DNA of 64,000 nt from Thuidium tamariscinum (Eukaryota > Streptophyta > Bryopsida > Hypnales > Thuidiaceae): contig OX344754.2 in NCBI GenBank assembly GCA_947034885.2, positions 1,178,001 to 1,242,000 on the forward strand. Reading direction: 5' to 3'. The notes beneath the pieces were generated by a model. It had not been told where the DNA came from. It saw nothing but the letters and a program-made list of their open reading frames with translations, and ran no database searches. The position numbers were made by a program, and so were the translations under genes. Positions 1 to 11,080 of the stretch are shown in pieces (position 1 is the first letter of the stretch; every line of letters starts with the position of its first letter).

Positions 1-2640
1 AAAGATAGTTTAACAAGAGCCTTGTGAAAGTACTATGGTGGGCACTTCTAAAAGCACCATTGTTTGAAAGTTGTCATCATCACTCTATATGCATTTCCAA
101 AATCAATATGTATCTATATGGAAGAAACAATTTTAGAAACTCTACCAAAAAAATATTTGACCATTCATAAAAATTGCATACAATATCAAAATGCCACATT
201 CTATTGTGCATTAGAACCTAACTTCACTTATCAACAACAAAACATGAAAATTTGACTAGTTTAACTAAAGTAGTGAGGCACACTAGCAAAAAGTGACGGT
301 TTGGGAGAGGGACACTTTACAAAGAAGACATATGGGGAGTGAACATCATTCAATGAGAGTTTGGGTAATCTCAAGATGAGAGCTTAAGATGAGAGCTTAG
401 GGATTTCTTGCAAGAAACACTTGTCCTATTTTTTGTCCCCTTTACCTCCAATAGGTAGTTTTTTGCCCATAACTTATGCATCTTTTGTCTTTTTGTCTTG
501 AAACTTGGAATGAAGGTACATAAAAAAACTTTTAAATGTTCAATAATATTTTCAACTTTTTAGAAATTAGTTTACTATTTTTAACCTACCCCTAATTGGA
601 TGTCTACCTTGGCCATTTGGAGGGGGTAGTCCTATTTTTTACCAGAAAATGAGAATTTGAAGCCACAAATTGGATGCATTTGAGGTCTACTAAAATTACA
701 AGGACTTACAATGAGTTTTTATGAAAATAGAAGCTTGTGTATTGTGCACATGGAGTAAAAGTGACCTTCCTTTGCGCAAAGGCTACAAAGTGGAAAAAAA
801 TTTCCTACAAGAATTTTTTGGTGCAATGCAAGCGCAACCTTCTTTAGCAAAATGGTGTTTTTTATTGAATTTTTTTCTAATTACTAAAAATGACACCCCC
901 CCCCCCCCTTTTTTGCTATTTTCAACTATGAGTGGCTTCTGTAGTACTTTGTAGTAGTCAATAGTACTACATAGTACTAACTAACGGTCTAGATCTATAG
1001 GCACCTTGAATTGACCATTAAGATTTGCAAGTGCACTATTGGCGTGTAGTATTGGTAGTATTGCATAGTACTACCAATCTTGTGGCTAAAAATTGCATTT
1101 TTGAGCCAACAATGTGAAATGTTTCTTGCAATCACCATTGATCTCAAATAACCCATTGAAGACATTCTAACAAGTATCCCTATAAAACTTTAGTATATAA
1201 GGTAACCATGTAGAAAGAAAACATCAACCAAACCTTGATGGCTTGACTTGACATTTAATCCATTAAAGATAATTGACAATGACTTGTGAAAATATTTGAA
1301 GCTATTTGTACTTATTAATTGGAATTTGTTTGTAGAACCATGCCATTTGAATTCTGTCAAAGAATAAACAATATGAAAGCCTAGAGTCTATTTTAATTAT
1401 TCCTATTTGCAACACATTATGAAGTTAGAGTTTAGTCATATGAATTCCAAAAAAATGCATTCTATGAGAATCTAGGATGTCCCTTTGGCCACCAACAAGA
1501 TCCAACAAAATACATAGGATCCATGATGCTCAAAGTCTCATTTGGATGAATTTAGATTTTGTGACTTTATTGCAAAGTCTTTGAACCTCAATGACTTCTG
1601 TACAAGAAATTGGTAGGACCAACAATCAACTAGTGTGAAAAAATAGAAGGTGATATATAGCCACTATTGTTATGAAATTGACAAATTTTAGCTACTTTCC
1701 ATTTATAATCTAAGGCTAATAACTAGGTTGCTAGAGGCAAGTGTGTTCTTCAATAAGTCGGACATTGCTCCTGGGTTAGCCATCAAGGGGCTAGGAGTGC
1801 TTGGATGGAGTAGGGGTGGACATCACTTTAAAATTGGTTGCAGTGACGAATCTTTGCTTCATCATCCATTGCTTCCAATTGAAATGAAATTTGGAGCTTC
1901 ATTTCAAATCAAGCATGTCTTTGAAAGATGATGAGTGTAGCCTTTGCAAATTTGAAGTTGAAGGAAAGTAGGCAATGGCAATTTGATATTACAAAATGAA
2001 GCAAAGAGATTTTTGTAAGGAGAGGACGCAACTAATATCTTTCGAAAAAATCCTAGCTCCTTCTACAAAGATGAGGTAAATTACTCAAGAAATTACTTGA
2101 AAACTTTTCAAATGTTGAATAGGATATGCAATCTATGTAGCTAAAATATAATAATACATAACTTGCGTCATGCACGCATCTTTGAAAGTGAAACCTCTAG
2201 ATTAGTTTGTTGATTAGAATTAATCCTAATCACAAAAGTTCATAGTTTAACAATGCAACATAAGATGGAGACCTTAGTAGACAATCATTTAAGCAATTTT
2301 AGAGTAGATCATGAGCAATGTGAGGTGGTGAAAATATTTTCCATGTAGGAAGATAGGGAATATAGGCATTGCAAATTTTTTAGAGTTTCATTCCCAAACT
2401 AATTGACATTATTGAGAATTTGGGGAGCCAAAAAATACTCTTCACCAATAGCCAATGTATAGAGTCTTCCAATTTCGATCATTCAAGAATTACTTTCATG
2501 CTCACTACTTCTTGCTTTCTTGCTCATTGTTAACTTTAGGACATGTGTCATTACCTTATTAGTTGCACCCTTGAAAAGCATTAAAAAAAATACATTTGAA
2601 GCTTGAGTTCCAACCTAAGGTTGGGAATAGCGCACCCTAC
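1..2640. other. AT-rich intergenic DNA with repeat remains
   Basis: No gene is supported here. The open frames are short, AT-rich and have no recognisable motif. The stretch holds one terminal-inverted-repeat element (408-1131, listed separately). It also has many repeats of AGTACT/AGTACTAC around 950-1075, inside the right half of that element. The remainder looks like decayed repeat sequence. Confidence 0.6.
408..1131. mobile_element. Non-autonomous TIR element, copy A
   Basis: The left end reads TTGCAAGAAACACTTG and the right end reads AAATGTTTCTTGCAA, which is the inverse with one mismatch over about 15 bases. The interior carries a 13-base poly-C run (896-908) and clustered AGTACTAC motifs near the right end. 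A related element lies inverted at 61464-62178: both share the blocks around GTTTTTTGCCCATAACTTATGC and the GGCCATTTGG region. There is no transposase ORF. I could not find a convincing target-site duplication, so the superfamily is not assigned. Confidence 0.6.
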
Positions 2641-3327
2641 ATTGTGGATATTGGGTATAGTTAGCAATGGGTGCTTCTAACTTACCTGGAGTTTGCTCAG
2701 TTTCGTCACAGAAATCTGTGTACTGTAACTAGTTTCTGGATGGGAATACGGTAAATTCTTGCTCGAATCTTCATCTGAGGTCTCGGCAATTCGATGATCT
2801 GCTCTCTTGCAGTAGCTGAACACAAAACAGCAGCCTTGGATTTACGTGGAGGCTCTGGCTGTGATTGCGCCTTATGTTCGGAAGGAAACGCGCCATTCTG
2901 TTTATTATATGGATCATTGTACTCCAAAGATTCTCTGAGGGTTGGCGATTGCCAGCAGCAGCTGTCGAAGGAGGAGTTTGATTGGCACGGGGAGTTGCTC
3001 TGTTCCGGCAAGAGAATTTGATTTCGGGAGTGCAGAATTCAGTCGCTCTTTTGTCGTGGTAAGGAGTTTTGCATTCGGAAGCGTTAGATTTGCATCGGCC
3101 TTGGTCGAAGGCGGCTGAAGGTGTGGCTATGTCGCCGTCCCTTGCACCTCGTTGTCTGCGGAGGAGGGCACCGATTCGTGGTGAGCGCAACCGATGCACC
3201 GTACGAATTTTCTTTTAGTTTCAAAAAAATTCTCGTTTCGGACCACGATTGAAGGAGTTGTTGGCGACGGCTTCCGAGCGGATTCTGGAAAGCGCGCTTG
3301 GATCGGGAAAGACTCTCAGCGGGAGGC
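2641..3327 (+). promoter_or_regulatory. Presumed promoter and 5' leader of SDR gene 1
   Basis: Base composition rises to near-coding GC about 600 bases upstream of the SDR start. None of the short open frames on either strand resembles a protein, and they overlap each other in several frames. A short block just upstream (gcaccg-acgaattttc, about 3196-3212) resembles the equivalent leader of SDR gene 2 (near 11270), which suggests that the leader was duplicated with the gene. No TATA box was identified with confidence. Confidence 0.4.
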
Positions 3328-4738
3328 ATGGCGGAGCTCGAAGGGAAGGTGGCACTCATTACAGGGGCGTCAGCCGGGCTAGGCCGAGAGTTTGCGTTAG
3401 CGTTGTCCAAGAACGGCGCCAACGTGATCCTGGCTGCGCGGCGAAAGCAGATGCTGGAAGCGCTCTGTGACGAGATCAACGCTGTTGCCAACGAAAGGGA
3501 CGACGCCAGGACACAGTCCGGGAGGGCGGTGGCAATAGAGCTGGACGTGAGCGCGAGCGAGGCTGTGATCGACGCTGCCGTGGAGAAAGCGTGGGCCGCG
3601 TTCGGGTACATCAACGTTCTCGTGAATAATGCAGGAATGCGAGGTAACTCCTATGGCGTTGCCCTTGCTACCGCGCTCTTTCATCTTGAATTCGAAACAC
3701 ACAGGGATCAACGAAATTCCAGTCCGACATCATCTTCGTAAGTAGTAAGCAAAGAGAACATTGAAAGTTGATCATCGTACTCATTTGCCAACTGTACACG
3801 AAATCTAATTTGGAAGGGAGCGGACTTAACTCGCGATCTCGTCGCAGTTGCAAGAATTGCTGGATTGGGATAAAATTGTTGCGTTGCATTTCTCGCCCCG
3901 TGGCTGTGGTGCTCATTCACGTTGAACTCGAAATCGGTAAGGTCCAGAATTTTTTTAACGCGTCACAGGAACCATCGAATCAATTCCAGTCCGACGGCAT
4001 CGTCATGAATAAAAAGCAAGAGAATATTGAAAACTGATCATCTTATTGCCAGCCCCCTGCAAAATCTAATTTGGAAGTTGACTCGCGATCTCATCACGGT
4101 TGCAAGAGTTCGATCCTGCTGATAAAATATTCCCGTGCAGGACCCGTGCGAACCCCGTTGGACCAAGAGGAGACGGAATGGAACGCCATCTTCAACACAA
4201 ACTTGCGCGGCACCTGGCTCATGTCCAAGGCCGTGGCGAAGCGATTGGCAGCCGCGAAGCGAGTAGGCTCCATCATCAACATTTCCTCCATCGGCGGCCT
4301 GGAGAGAGGCTTGTTACCTGGTGGAATGGCATACGATGTCTCCAAGGCGGGCATTATCCATTTGTCCAAGGTCCAATTACTGCCCTAATTCTGCCATTAC
4401 AGCACCAATTCGTTCACCGAGGTGCCATCTCTGACTCGACAGAATGTTTCTCTTGACAGGTGCTGGCCTTTGAGCTCGGGAAGTACAACATTCGCGCCAA
4501 CGCCATAGCTGCAGGATTGTTCAAGTCGGAGATCACGAGCGGGCTGTTCCAGAAGGAGTGGTTGAGCAAAGTGGCCAAGAATCGAGTCCCGGCTGGGAAA
4601 TGGGGAAGCGTGGATCCAGACTTGACTTCAGTGGTGCTATTGCTTGCTAGCGAGGACTCGCAGTATATCACTGGGAATACATTCATTGTGGATGGTGGGG
4701 AGAGCATGCCCAGCATGCCCATTTGGTCATCTCTCTAG
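3328..4738 (+). CDS. Short-chain dehydrogenase/reductase, FabG-like (copy 1)
   Basis: Three exons, 3328-3643, 4141-4370 and 4460-4738, joined at GT/AG borders in phases 1 and 0, encode 274 residues. This is the usual length of plant classical SDRs annotated as 3-oxoacyl-ACP-reductase-like. An NAD(P)-dependent oxidoreductase role is expected, but the substrate is unknown. Visible motifs are the Rossmann glycine motif TGASAGLG (12-19), NNAG (100-103), the catalytic-serine region INISS (151-155), and the catalytic Tyr170 and Lys174 in YDVSK. The C-terminus ends VPAGKWGSVDP...TGNTFIVDGG...PIWSSL, as in plant homologues. No transit peptide is obvious. The ATG chosen begins MAELEGKVALITG; an upstream in-frame TTG is not needed. 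The first intron (497 bases) contains an internal duplication. A close paralogue lies inverted at 9842-11080. Confidence 0.9.
3716..4124 (+). repeat. Tandem duplication inside SDR gene 1 intron 1
   Basis: Two similar blocks, about 3716-3866 and 3983-4124, start at AATTCCAGTCCGAC and run through a tract reading (G)AAATCTAATTTGGAAG to TTGCAAGA. They are offset by 267 bases. The second block runs up to the functional 3' splice site at 4140. The corresponding intron of SDR gene 2 (10475-10764) has only one such block, so the duplication followed the gene duplication or was lost from copy 2. Confidence 0.8.
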
Positions 4739-6435
4739 TAAGGTAACTATACGTAATCGCGACCAAAAGTAAGCAATTGTCAGTGAGCCTGGTTTGTATT
4801 ATCAAATTGCTTAATTTTTTGGTGGATCTGTTGGTAGTGAAAAGGGAGATTCTAGCTTCTCTTAGAATGCTTTTTTGGACTCTGTATGATTAAATTATGA
4901 GTTTTCAAAGTGATGGGAATAGGTGTATCCAAAAGCAACCCTAAACTCTCGGGTTTTTTTTTTCCATGGCACCTTGGAGTTAGAATCCAATGTTGTGGCT
5001 TAGTTAGAGTGGTTTAAGTTTGGAAGGATCATCTTGCATTCTTTGCATGGTGGACTATTGTAATGCAAAAGAAAAACACAGTAGACTCTCATGAGAAGAG
5101 GCAATATATTTTAGGCAAAAACTTTAGGGGTATTTTAGAGAGGGGCATAAGTAGGTGCAATAACATTATTATTTAAGTGTCAAGTTTTAAGTACATGAAT
5201 AAATTATGAGCTTTCTAAATACTAATTTGATTGTGTTTAAAATCATCACTAGACTTTTATGTTTGGGAGTTGTTCTTTCTAGGCATGAATATATAGAGGT
5301 TAAATTTGCAATGGGGTGGTTGTTAGGTGGCTATGGTGCCTTAACTAGTAGTTATATTAGTTAAATTCGCAATGTTTCATTTGGAGGACCAAAACTATGA
5401 CATTTAAGTGCATAAAGTTGTAATAATAAGGATTGGTGTAGGTCTAGGGTTTAGATGTAATCCTAAAATGATAGTACAAGATATTTATAGTTACTAAAAG
5501 TTGAATCTTATACAAGTGTTGGCCAATTGAATACAATATGCTTACATCATGCCATGAAATAGCATGTGAGACAAGTCTTTATAATGAAGGAACATGAATA
5601 CTAGTCTAAACTTGTGTATATATTGATTATTTTTCAATTCTACATTTTTTTTCATATTGTATATGTTCCATATTGATGAATATTCAGTTTCTTCCTTGTT
5701 TGAATCTAGTTCAAAGATATTGTGCTACCACTAATGATATTATTGTGCCAATCATTAAAACTTTGCTCAATTTTAATCTAATTGATGATGTTAATAACCA
5801 ATAATGTTTACATATCAATGCAATTAGAAAGTTGAAATGGGGTTTGGAATGAGCTACACCTTCATTACAATAGTCAAAATTAGTGCAATAAAGAAATGTG
5901 AGATACTTATAAATGTGGGTATTCTCAAAAGATAATAATGTTATAAAATATTGAACATTTATCTAGTCTTTCTTTTCATTACAATAAAACTCGTATATAG
6001 TTGTTTTTAAATTGTTCACAAATTCTAGGATGAATCTTTAGATTTGTTGATGGAAGTATAATTTGTAGACTTCCACACAATATAGCAGAGAAGTTTGTAT
6101 CAATTATTTTAGTGGTTAAAAAACAATAAATACTACAAATTGAATTTAGGCTATAATACATCAACTATAGTATAAAATAGTCTAATCATATCTTCAAACT
6201 TAACATAACAATTATTTATCTATAATCCATCTGGGACAAACATGTCATCACTACATAAAGGTAATAATTGAACCATTGCCAAAGCACTGAATAAAATAAG
6301 TACCATTAAATAAAACAAACTTGTACTTGTAATAAGTTATAACTAGGGACTAAAATGTTTATTAATTTACAAAGTCATCTAAACTATAATTTCATAAAAT
6401 TATAGTAAATTTTTACAATTTTCTCATTGACTCTT
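4739..6435. other. Intergenic DNA between the SDR genes, proximal part
   Basis: The first 200 bases after the stop presumably carry the 3' UTR of SDR gene 1. The rest is AT-rich with no supported gene, RNA or complete mobile element. Confidence 0.6.
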
Positions 6436-6439
6436 GTAT

Positions 6440-7690
6440 AATAGATTACCTCTCTAGAAAATTGGTGACCCTCAATAAGATCCCTAAAAGATGGATTGCT
6501 ATCTTTATATTGTTGGTGTTTGATAACTTTCCCAAAAAATAGATTACTACCCCTCAAAAATTGTTAGTGCATGGAAAGATTCTTCAAAGATGAATTATCA
6601 CCTTACAAAAGGAGAATTATTATCTCCAAAAAAAATTCACCTTCATCATGAGTCCTAAAGAGTAAATCACTATCTCCAAAAAGAATTTACCTTCATTATG
6701 AGCCCCAAAGGATGAATTAATACCCCACAAATTTTTTTTGCCTTCAACAAAAAGTTCAAAGGGTGAATTACCACCTTAAAATATCATCAAACCTAAACAA
6801 GAGTCTTATAGGGTAGATTATCATCCCCAAAAAATTGTTCACCTTTAATAGGAGCTCCAAAGCATTAAGGGAAATTTGTAGGCATTAGAAGATTGCAACT
6901 TCTCTTGAATTCCCAGATTGTGGGAATGTACTACATCAGCAATCTGACATAGTTGATAGACTGTTACATCCAAAAATAGTAATTTTTAATTTTGAAATTA
7001 TTTTTTGAATGTTTTTATTTGAAAAACAACCAAGTTTTAAATCAATTTTAAATTTCCTACGATTTTTTTGAATCTTTGAAAAAAAAAATTATTTATTTAA
7101 AAAAAAATTCAAGAATTCAACCATTATAGGCTCATTTATTGTTTTAGGACAAAACAAATAATAGACAAGGGAATGGCATCAAAATAGCCGTCTCTTGCCC
7201 TCATGTCTCTTGTAATAATTAACCACCCATCTAATATGTCCACTTTCAATATATAATCCCCAAAGGATGAATTACCACCCAAAAAGAATTCTTTACCCTC
7301 AACATAAATACCAAAGGATAAATTACCATTTCAAAAAAATTGTCCAATTTCAATAGAAGCCCCAAATGATGAATTAACTCCAAAAATAGTCTACTTATAG
7401 CAAGGTCCTCCAAGTACACTATTACCACCTCAAAAAAATTGTCCACCTTTAATATGAGCTCCAAAAGCTAAATTTGTCTTCCTTCTTAAAAAAATGATTG
7501 TCCTCAATTTTAGGTTCAAAGGGTGAATTACTACTCCAAAAATATTGTCCATCCTAGGTTGGAGCCCTTGAGGGCAAATCACCATCATGATGAAAGTGTT
7601 GGTGATCAATAATATTTTCAAAGAATGAATTACCCCCCAAAGAAAGTGTTGGTGTTCTAAAAGATTTTCAATAGGGAGATTGGCACTTCT
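6440..7690. repeat. Decayed tandem repeat, period about 52 bases
   Basis: A unit reading roughly (a/g)GATGAATTACCACC-caaaaaaattgt-ccacctt-aatagagcyccaaa recurs many times. For example, the GATGAATTA-like core starts near 7265, 7317, 7368, 7420, 7467, 7521, 7572 and 7623, mostly about 52 bases apart. Further copies lie at about 6460-6860. The array is interrupted at about 6870-7235 by unrelated AT-rich sequence. The open frames crossing it are repeat products, not genes. Confidence 0.75.
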
Positions 7691-9100
7691 AAGAAATCAG
7701 TGGTGTTCACAAAAATTAGCCACATGTAAAGTAGACAAGCAATTTGACTATCTTGGGTTCAATTCCAAGAAGTGTGCATATTTTTCAAAGGTATGCACAT
7801 GTTTCACAAATCAAATCTAAGTGGTATTACAACTTTTTGATCAAAATTGTAATTTCTCTGAATTTTTGAAGTGTTTAATCCTAAATTACAAAAGTACCCA
7901 TAGACTAGGGCCATGAATGCCCCTAATAACAACCCATAACCACCTTCTTTTGTACCTTTTAGCATTTAAGTATTCACCAATCACCTATTGACATGTTACA
8001 CTAAATGAAATTAATGCATTGATTATGTGAGATTTCTAGATAGATTTGGATGGTGGAATGGATGCAAGTGTGGCCAAATATAGGAGGATGGAAATGGGTT
8101 GCTGACAAAATTAGCTTGGTTTACTTTATCCAACATTGAGTTAGAGCATCAAAGAACCTTTGTAGAAGGGAGCTACCATCATTGATGTGTGTAATAGTGC
8201 ATGTTTGGCAATGGGATTCGAATGGTGCACTAGGATGCAATGGAATGGAATTCAAATTCAAAGCTTTAAAACTAAAGTCTTGTTGTGGCAATTTTGGCTC
8301 CTATAAATTGGAATGATGTTTATTTTCTTTACTTTAGTCTTGTACATTGGACATAGCTTTGTTTTTTCTTTAATCCATCCATATAAGCATGACCAAGAAG
8401 AGAGGTAGCCACAAAAATCAATACTAAATCAAGTGGATGTTTTCAACAAATACTACAAGTAGATGCATCTCCATCTTCTTCTTTGACTTCCTTGAGGGCA
8501 TGTCATTGTTGGCCTTTGGTATTCAATGTTGCAATTCCCTTGCAAACTTTTTACTTCCATAGGATTTTAAAGAATTCATAAATTGAAGAACTATAGTATA
8601 TGTAAATAATAGCATTTTTTACATCTTCTACGTTCACAATGTGGATTCTATGAACAAGAAAGTATAAGTTGAATATGTGGTGAAATAGATTGTGGATTGA
8701 ATAAAGAAAGCTTAAATTAAATACATAGTGAAATATCATAACATGGATGGATAGAATGATGATTATGAACATCCACTTAGTGTTCCTGCTTAGATGTTTC
8801 TAGACTAAGAGATATTTATCAAATTGGTGAAAACATAACATTAAGGATTCAACAATGTTAGATGAATATGATAGAACACAATTTGTAGCATCCACATTAT
8901 TATGGTCCAAATTTTTTATATGCCATAATTAGCAACACCAAAATTATAATTAATGAGGGCTTTAGTATTTATTATTGATATATACTTGACGTTCTACATA
9001 GATCATAGTAGTTAAGGATTGTGGAATAGTGATCAATTTTAATAATATAAACATTTGAATAAAAAATAAATTTAAAAATTACCGTTCTAAATTATTGTTG
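7691..9100. other. AT-rich intergenic DNA
   Basis: I see no gene, RNA or clear repeat boundary in this stretch. Confidence 0.5.
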
Positions 9101-9841
9101 ATATATACTTTTGTTTCGACGTGTGCAACTATTTAACGTGCCCAGTTACGTGCTGGAGCGTTACCCCCTGCACTTGAGTATGCTTTACAAGAAAATCAAT
9201 CGTCACAAGAACAAAATCAAGCATGGATGTAAGAAAATACGCCAATAGCCAATATAGAATTTCGAAATAGTACTGACCAATATACAATTTCAAACATGAC
9301 TGCTAAAACCAAAAACTATTGTCCGGTAGATCTCAACCACAAATACAGATGCTTCACAACCACATTGTTCAGTCCATTTCTTATAAACTTCAACAACATA
9401 GGCAACACTGTCAACTTGGCATTACAGGAAGCTCTGAAAAGTGATAGAGGTTAATGAGAGGTTTTCAGAATTAGGGGAACCCATCAAAGTAAAATTAATA
9501 AAAAGGTATGAAAGGTACAGAAGTTCCTAGATCTGGAACACCTTGTACTGTCTTTGCAAGTGATGTCCACAACCTTCTGCTCAAAACAGCTCATTTGCCG
9601 ACTGGCTTAGAAGAGCAGGGTATCATGCACCAGTGCAACTCTGAAATCCAACAATTATCGCAACGTACTGACTGAAAGATACCTGTAATGCTAATCTTCC
9701 AGACAAGGGCTGGATGCTGTAGCACACTCAATTCTGAATTCCACATTCTCTACGGTATTCAACCGCCGTAACGAATGCACGATCCGTAGTAAACCAGAAA
9801 ATGAATCAGTACGAGTGCAGAAACTTGAGGTCCAGAGGGAG
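9101..9841 (-). other. Presumed 3' flank of SDR gene 2
   Basis: Sequence complexity and GC rise from about 9110 toward the SDR stop codon at 9842. This fits a transcribed 3' UTR and flank on the minus strand. No coding exon is supported here. Confidence 0.4.
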
Positions 9842-11080
9842 TTAAAGGGAAGACCAGATGGGCACGCTTGGCACGCTCTGCCCACCATCTACGACGAATG
9901 TGTTGCCAGTGATGTACTGCGAGTCGTCGCTTGCAAGCAAGAGCACCACGGATGACAAATCTGGATCCACACTTCCCCATTTTCCAACCGGCAAGATTCT
10001 TGCGGCCACCTTACTCATCCAATCCTTCTCGTACAGAGCGCTTGTGATTTCCGACTTGAACAATCCTGCAGCTATTGTATTTGCCCGAATGTTGAATTTT
10101 CCAAGTTCAAGGGCCAACACCTGTCAACACAAGTCAAGAAATGAGCATTTGCGTCAGAGCAACCACCGGCACCGCAGTAACGTCTCAAATCGCCCAGAAT
10201 TATGGACTGTAGATACAAGATGGATAAATGCGGTAGATTCGAACCTTGGACAGATGGATCATGCCTGCTTTCGAGATGCTGTACGCCATAGCACCAGGTA
10301 ACAAGCTTCTCTCCAGACCGCTAGTTGAGGAAATGTTGATGATGGAGCCTCCTCGCTTCGCGCCTACCAATCGCTTTGCTACAGCCTTAGACATCAGCCA
10401 TGTGCCGCGCAAGTTTGTGTTCATGATGGCGTTCCATTCCTTCTCCTCTTGATCTAAGGGGGTTCGCACGGGACCTGCACGGAGCTATTCCCCTAAGTTA
10501 AAAGCAATTCTTGTAACTGTTGAGAGATCAGGCTCAAGACAGTTCCCCTACGAACTAGATTTTGCATAGGGTTGCCAATAAGATGATCAACTATCAATGT
10601 TCTCGTGGTTACTATTCACGACGATGCCGTCGGACTGGAATTAATTCGATGTTCCCTGTCACCAGATAAAATAATTCTGGCGATTCCGAGGTCAACATGA
10701 AAGATAATCACAGCCAAAGAGCACCACAGCCACAGGGCGAGAAAGGTGACGCCCTAGGAGTTACCTCGCATTCCAGCATTGTTCACGAGAACGTCGATGT
10801 ACCCGAATGCGGCCCACGCTTTCTCCACGGCAGCGTCGATTACAGCCTCGCTCGCGCTCACGTCCAGCTCTATTGCCACCGCCCTCCCGGAGGCTGTCCT
10901 GGGGTCGTCTCCTTCTTTGCCAACAGCGTTGATCTCGTCACAGAGCGCTTCCAGCATCTGCTTTCGCCGCGCAGCCAGGATCACGTTGGCGCCGTTCTTG
11001 GACAGGGACAAGGCAAACTCCCGACCTAACCCCGACGACGCCCCTGTTATGAGCGCCACTTTCCCATCGAGCTCCGCCAT
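9842..11080 (-). CDS. Short-chain dehydrogenase/reductase, FabG-like (copy 2)
   Basis: Minus-strand exons 10765-11080, 10245-10474 and 9842-10120 have exactly the same coding lengths (316, 230 and 279 bases) and intron phases as SDR gene 1, and also give 274 residues. Conserved motifs are TGASSGLG, NNAG, the INISS serine region and the YSISK catalytic Tyr/Lys. The protein starts MAELDGKVALITG and ends VPSVPIWSSL. It differs from copy 1 by scattered substitutions and no indels. Introns are 290 and 124 bases, and intron 1 lacks the internal duplication of copy 1. Both copies appear intact, so this is a young but not recent inverted duplicate. The exact substrate is unknown. Confidence 0.9.

Noticed and set aside
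2706-3199. Overlapping minus-strand frames upstream of SDR gene 1
   Set aside because: They overlap in different frames, have no motif and lie in the presumed leader and promoter.
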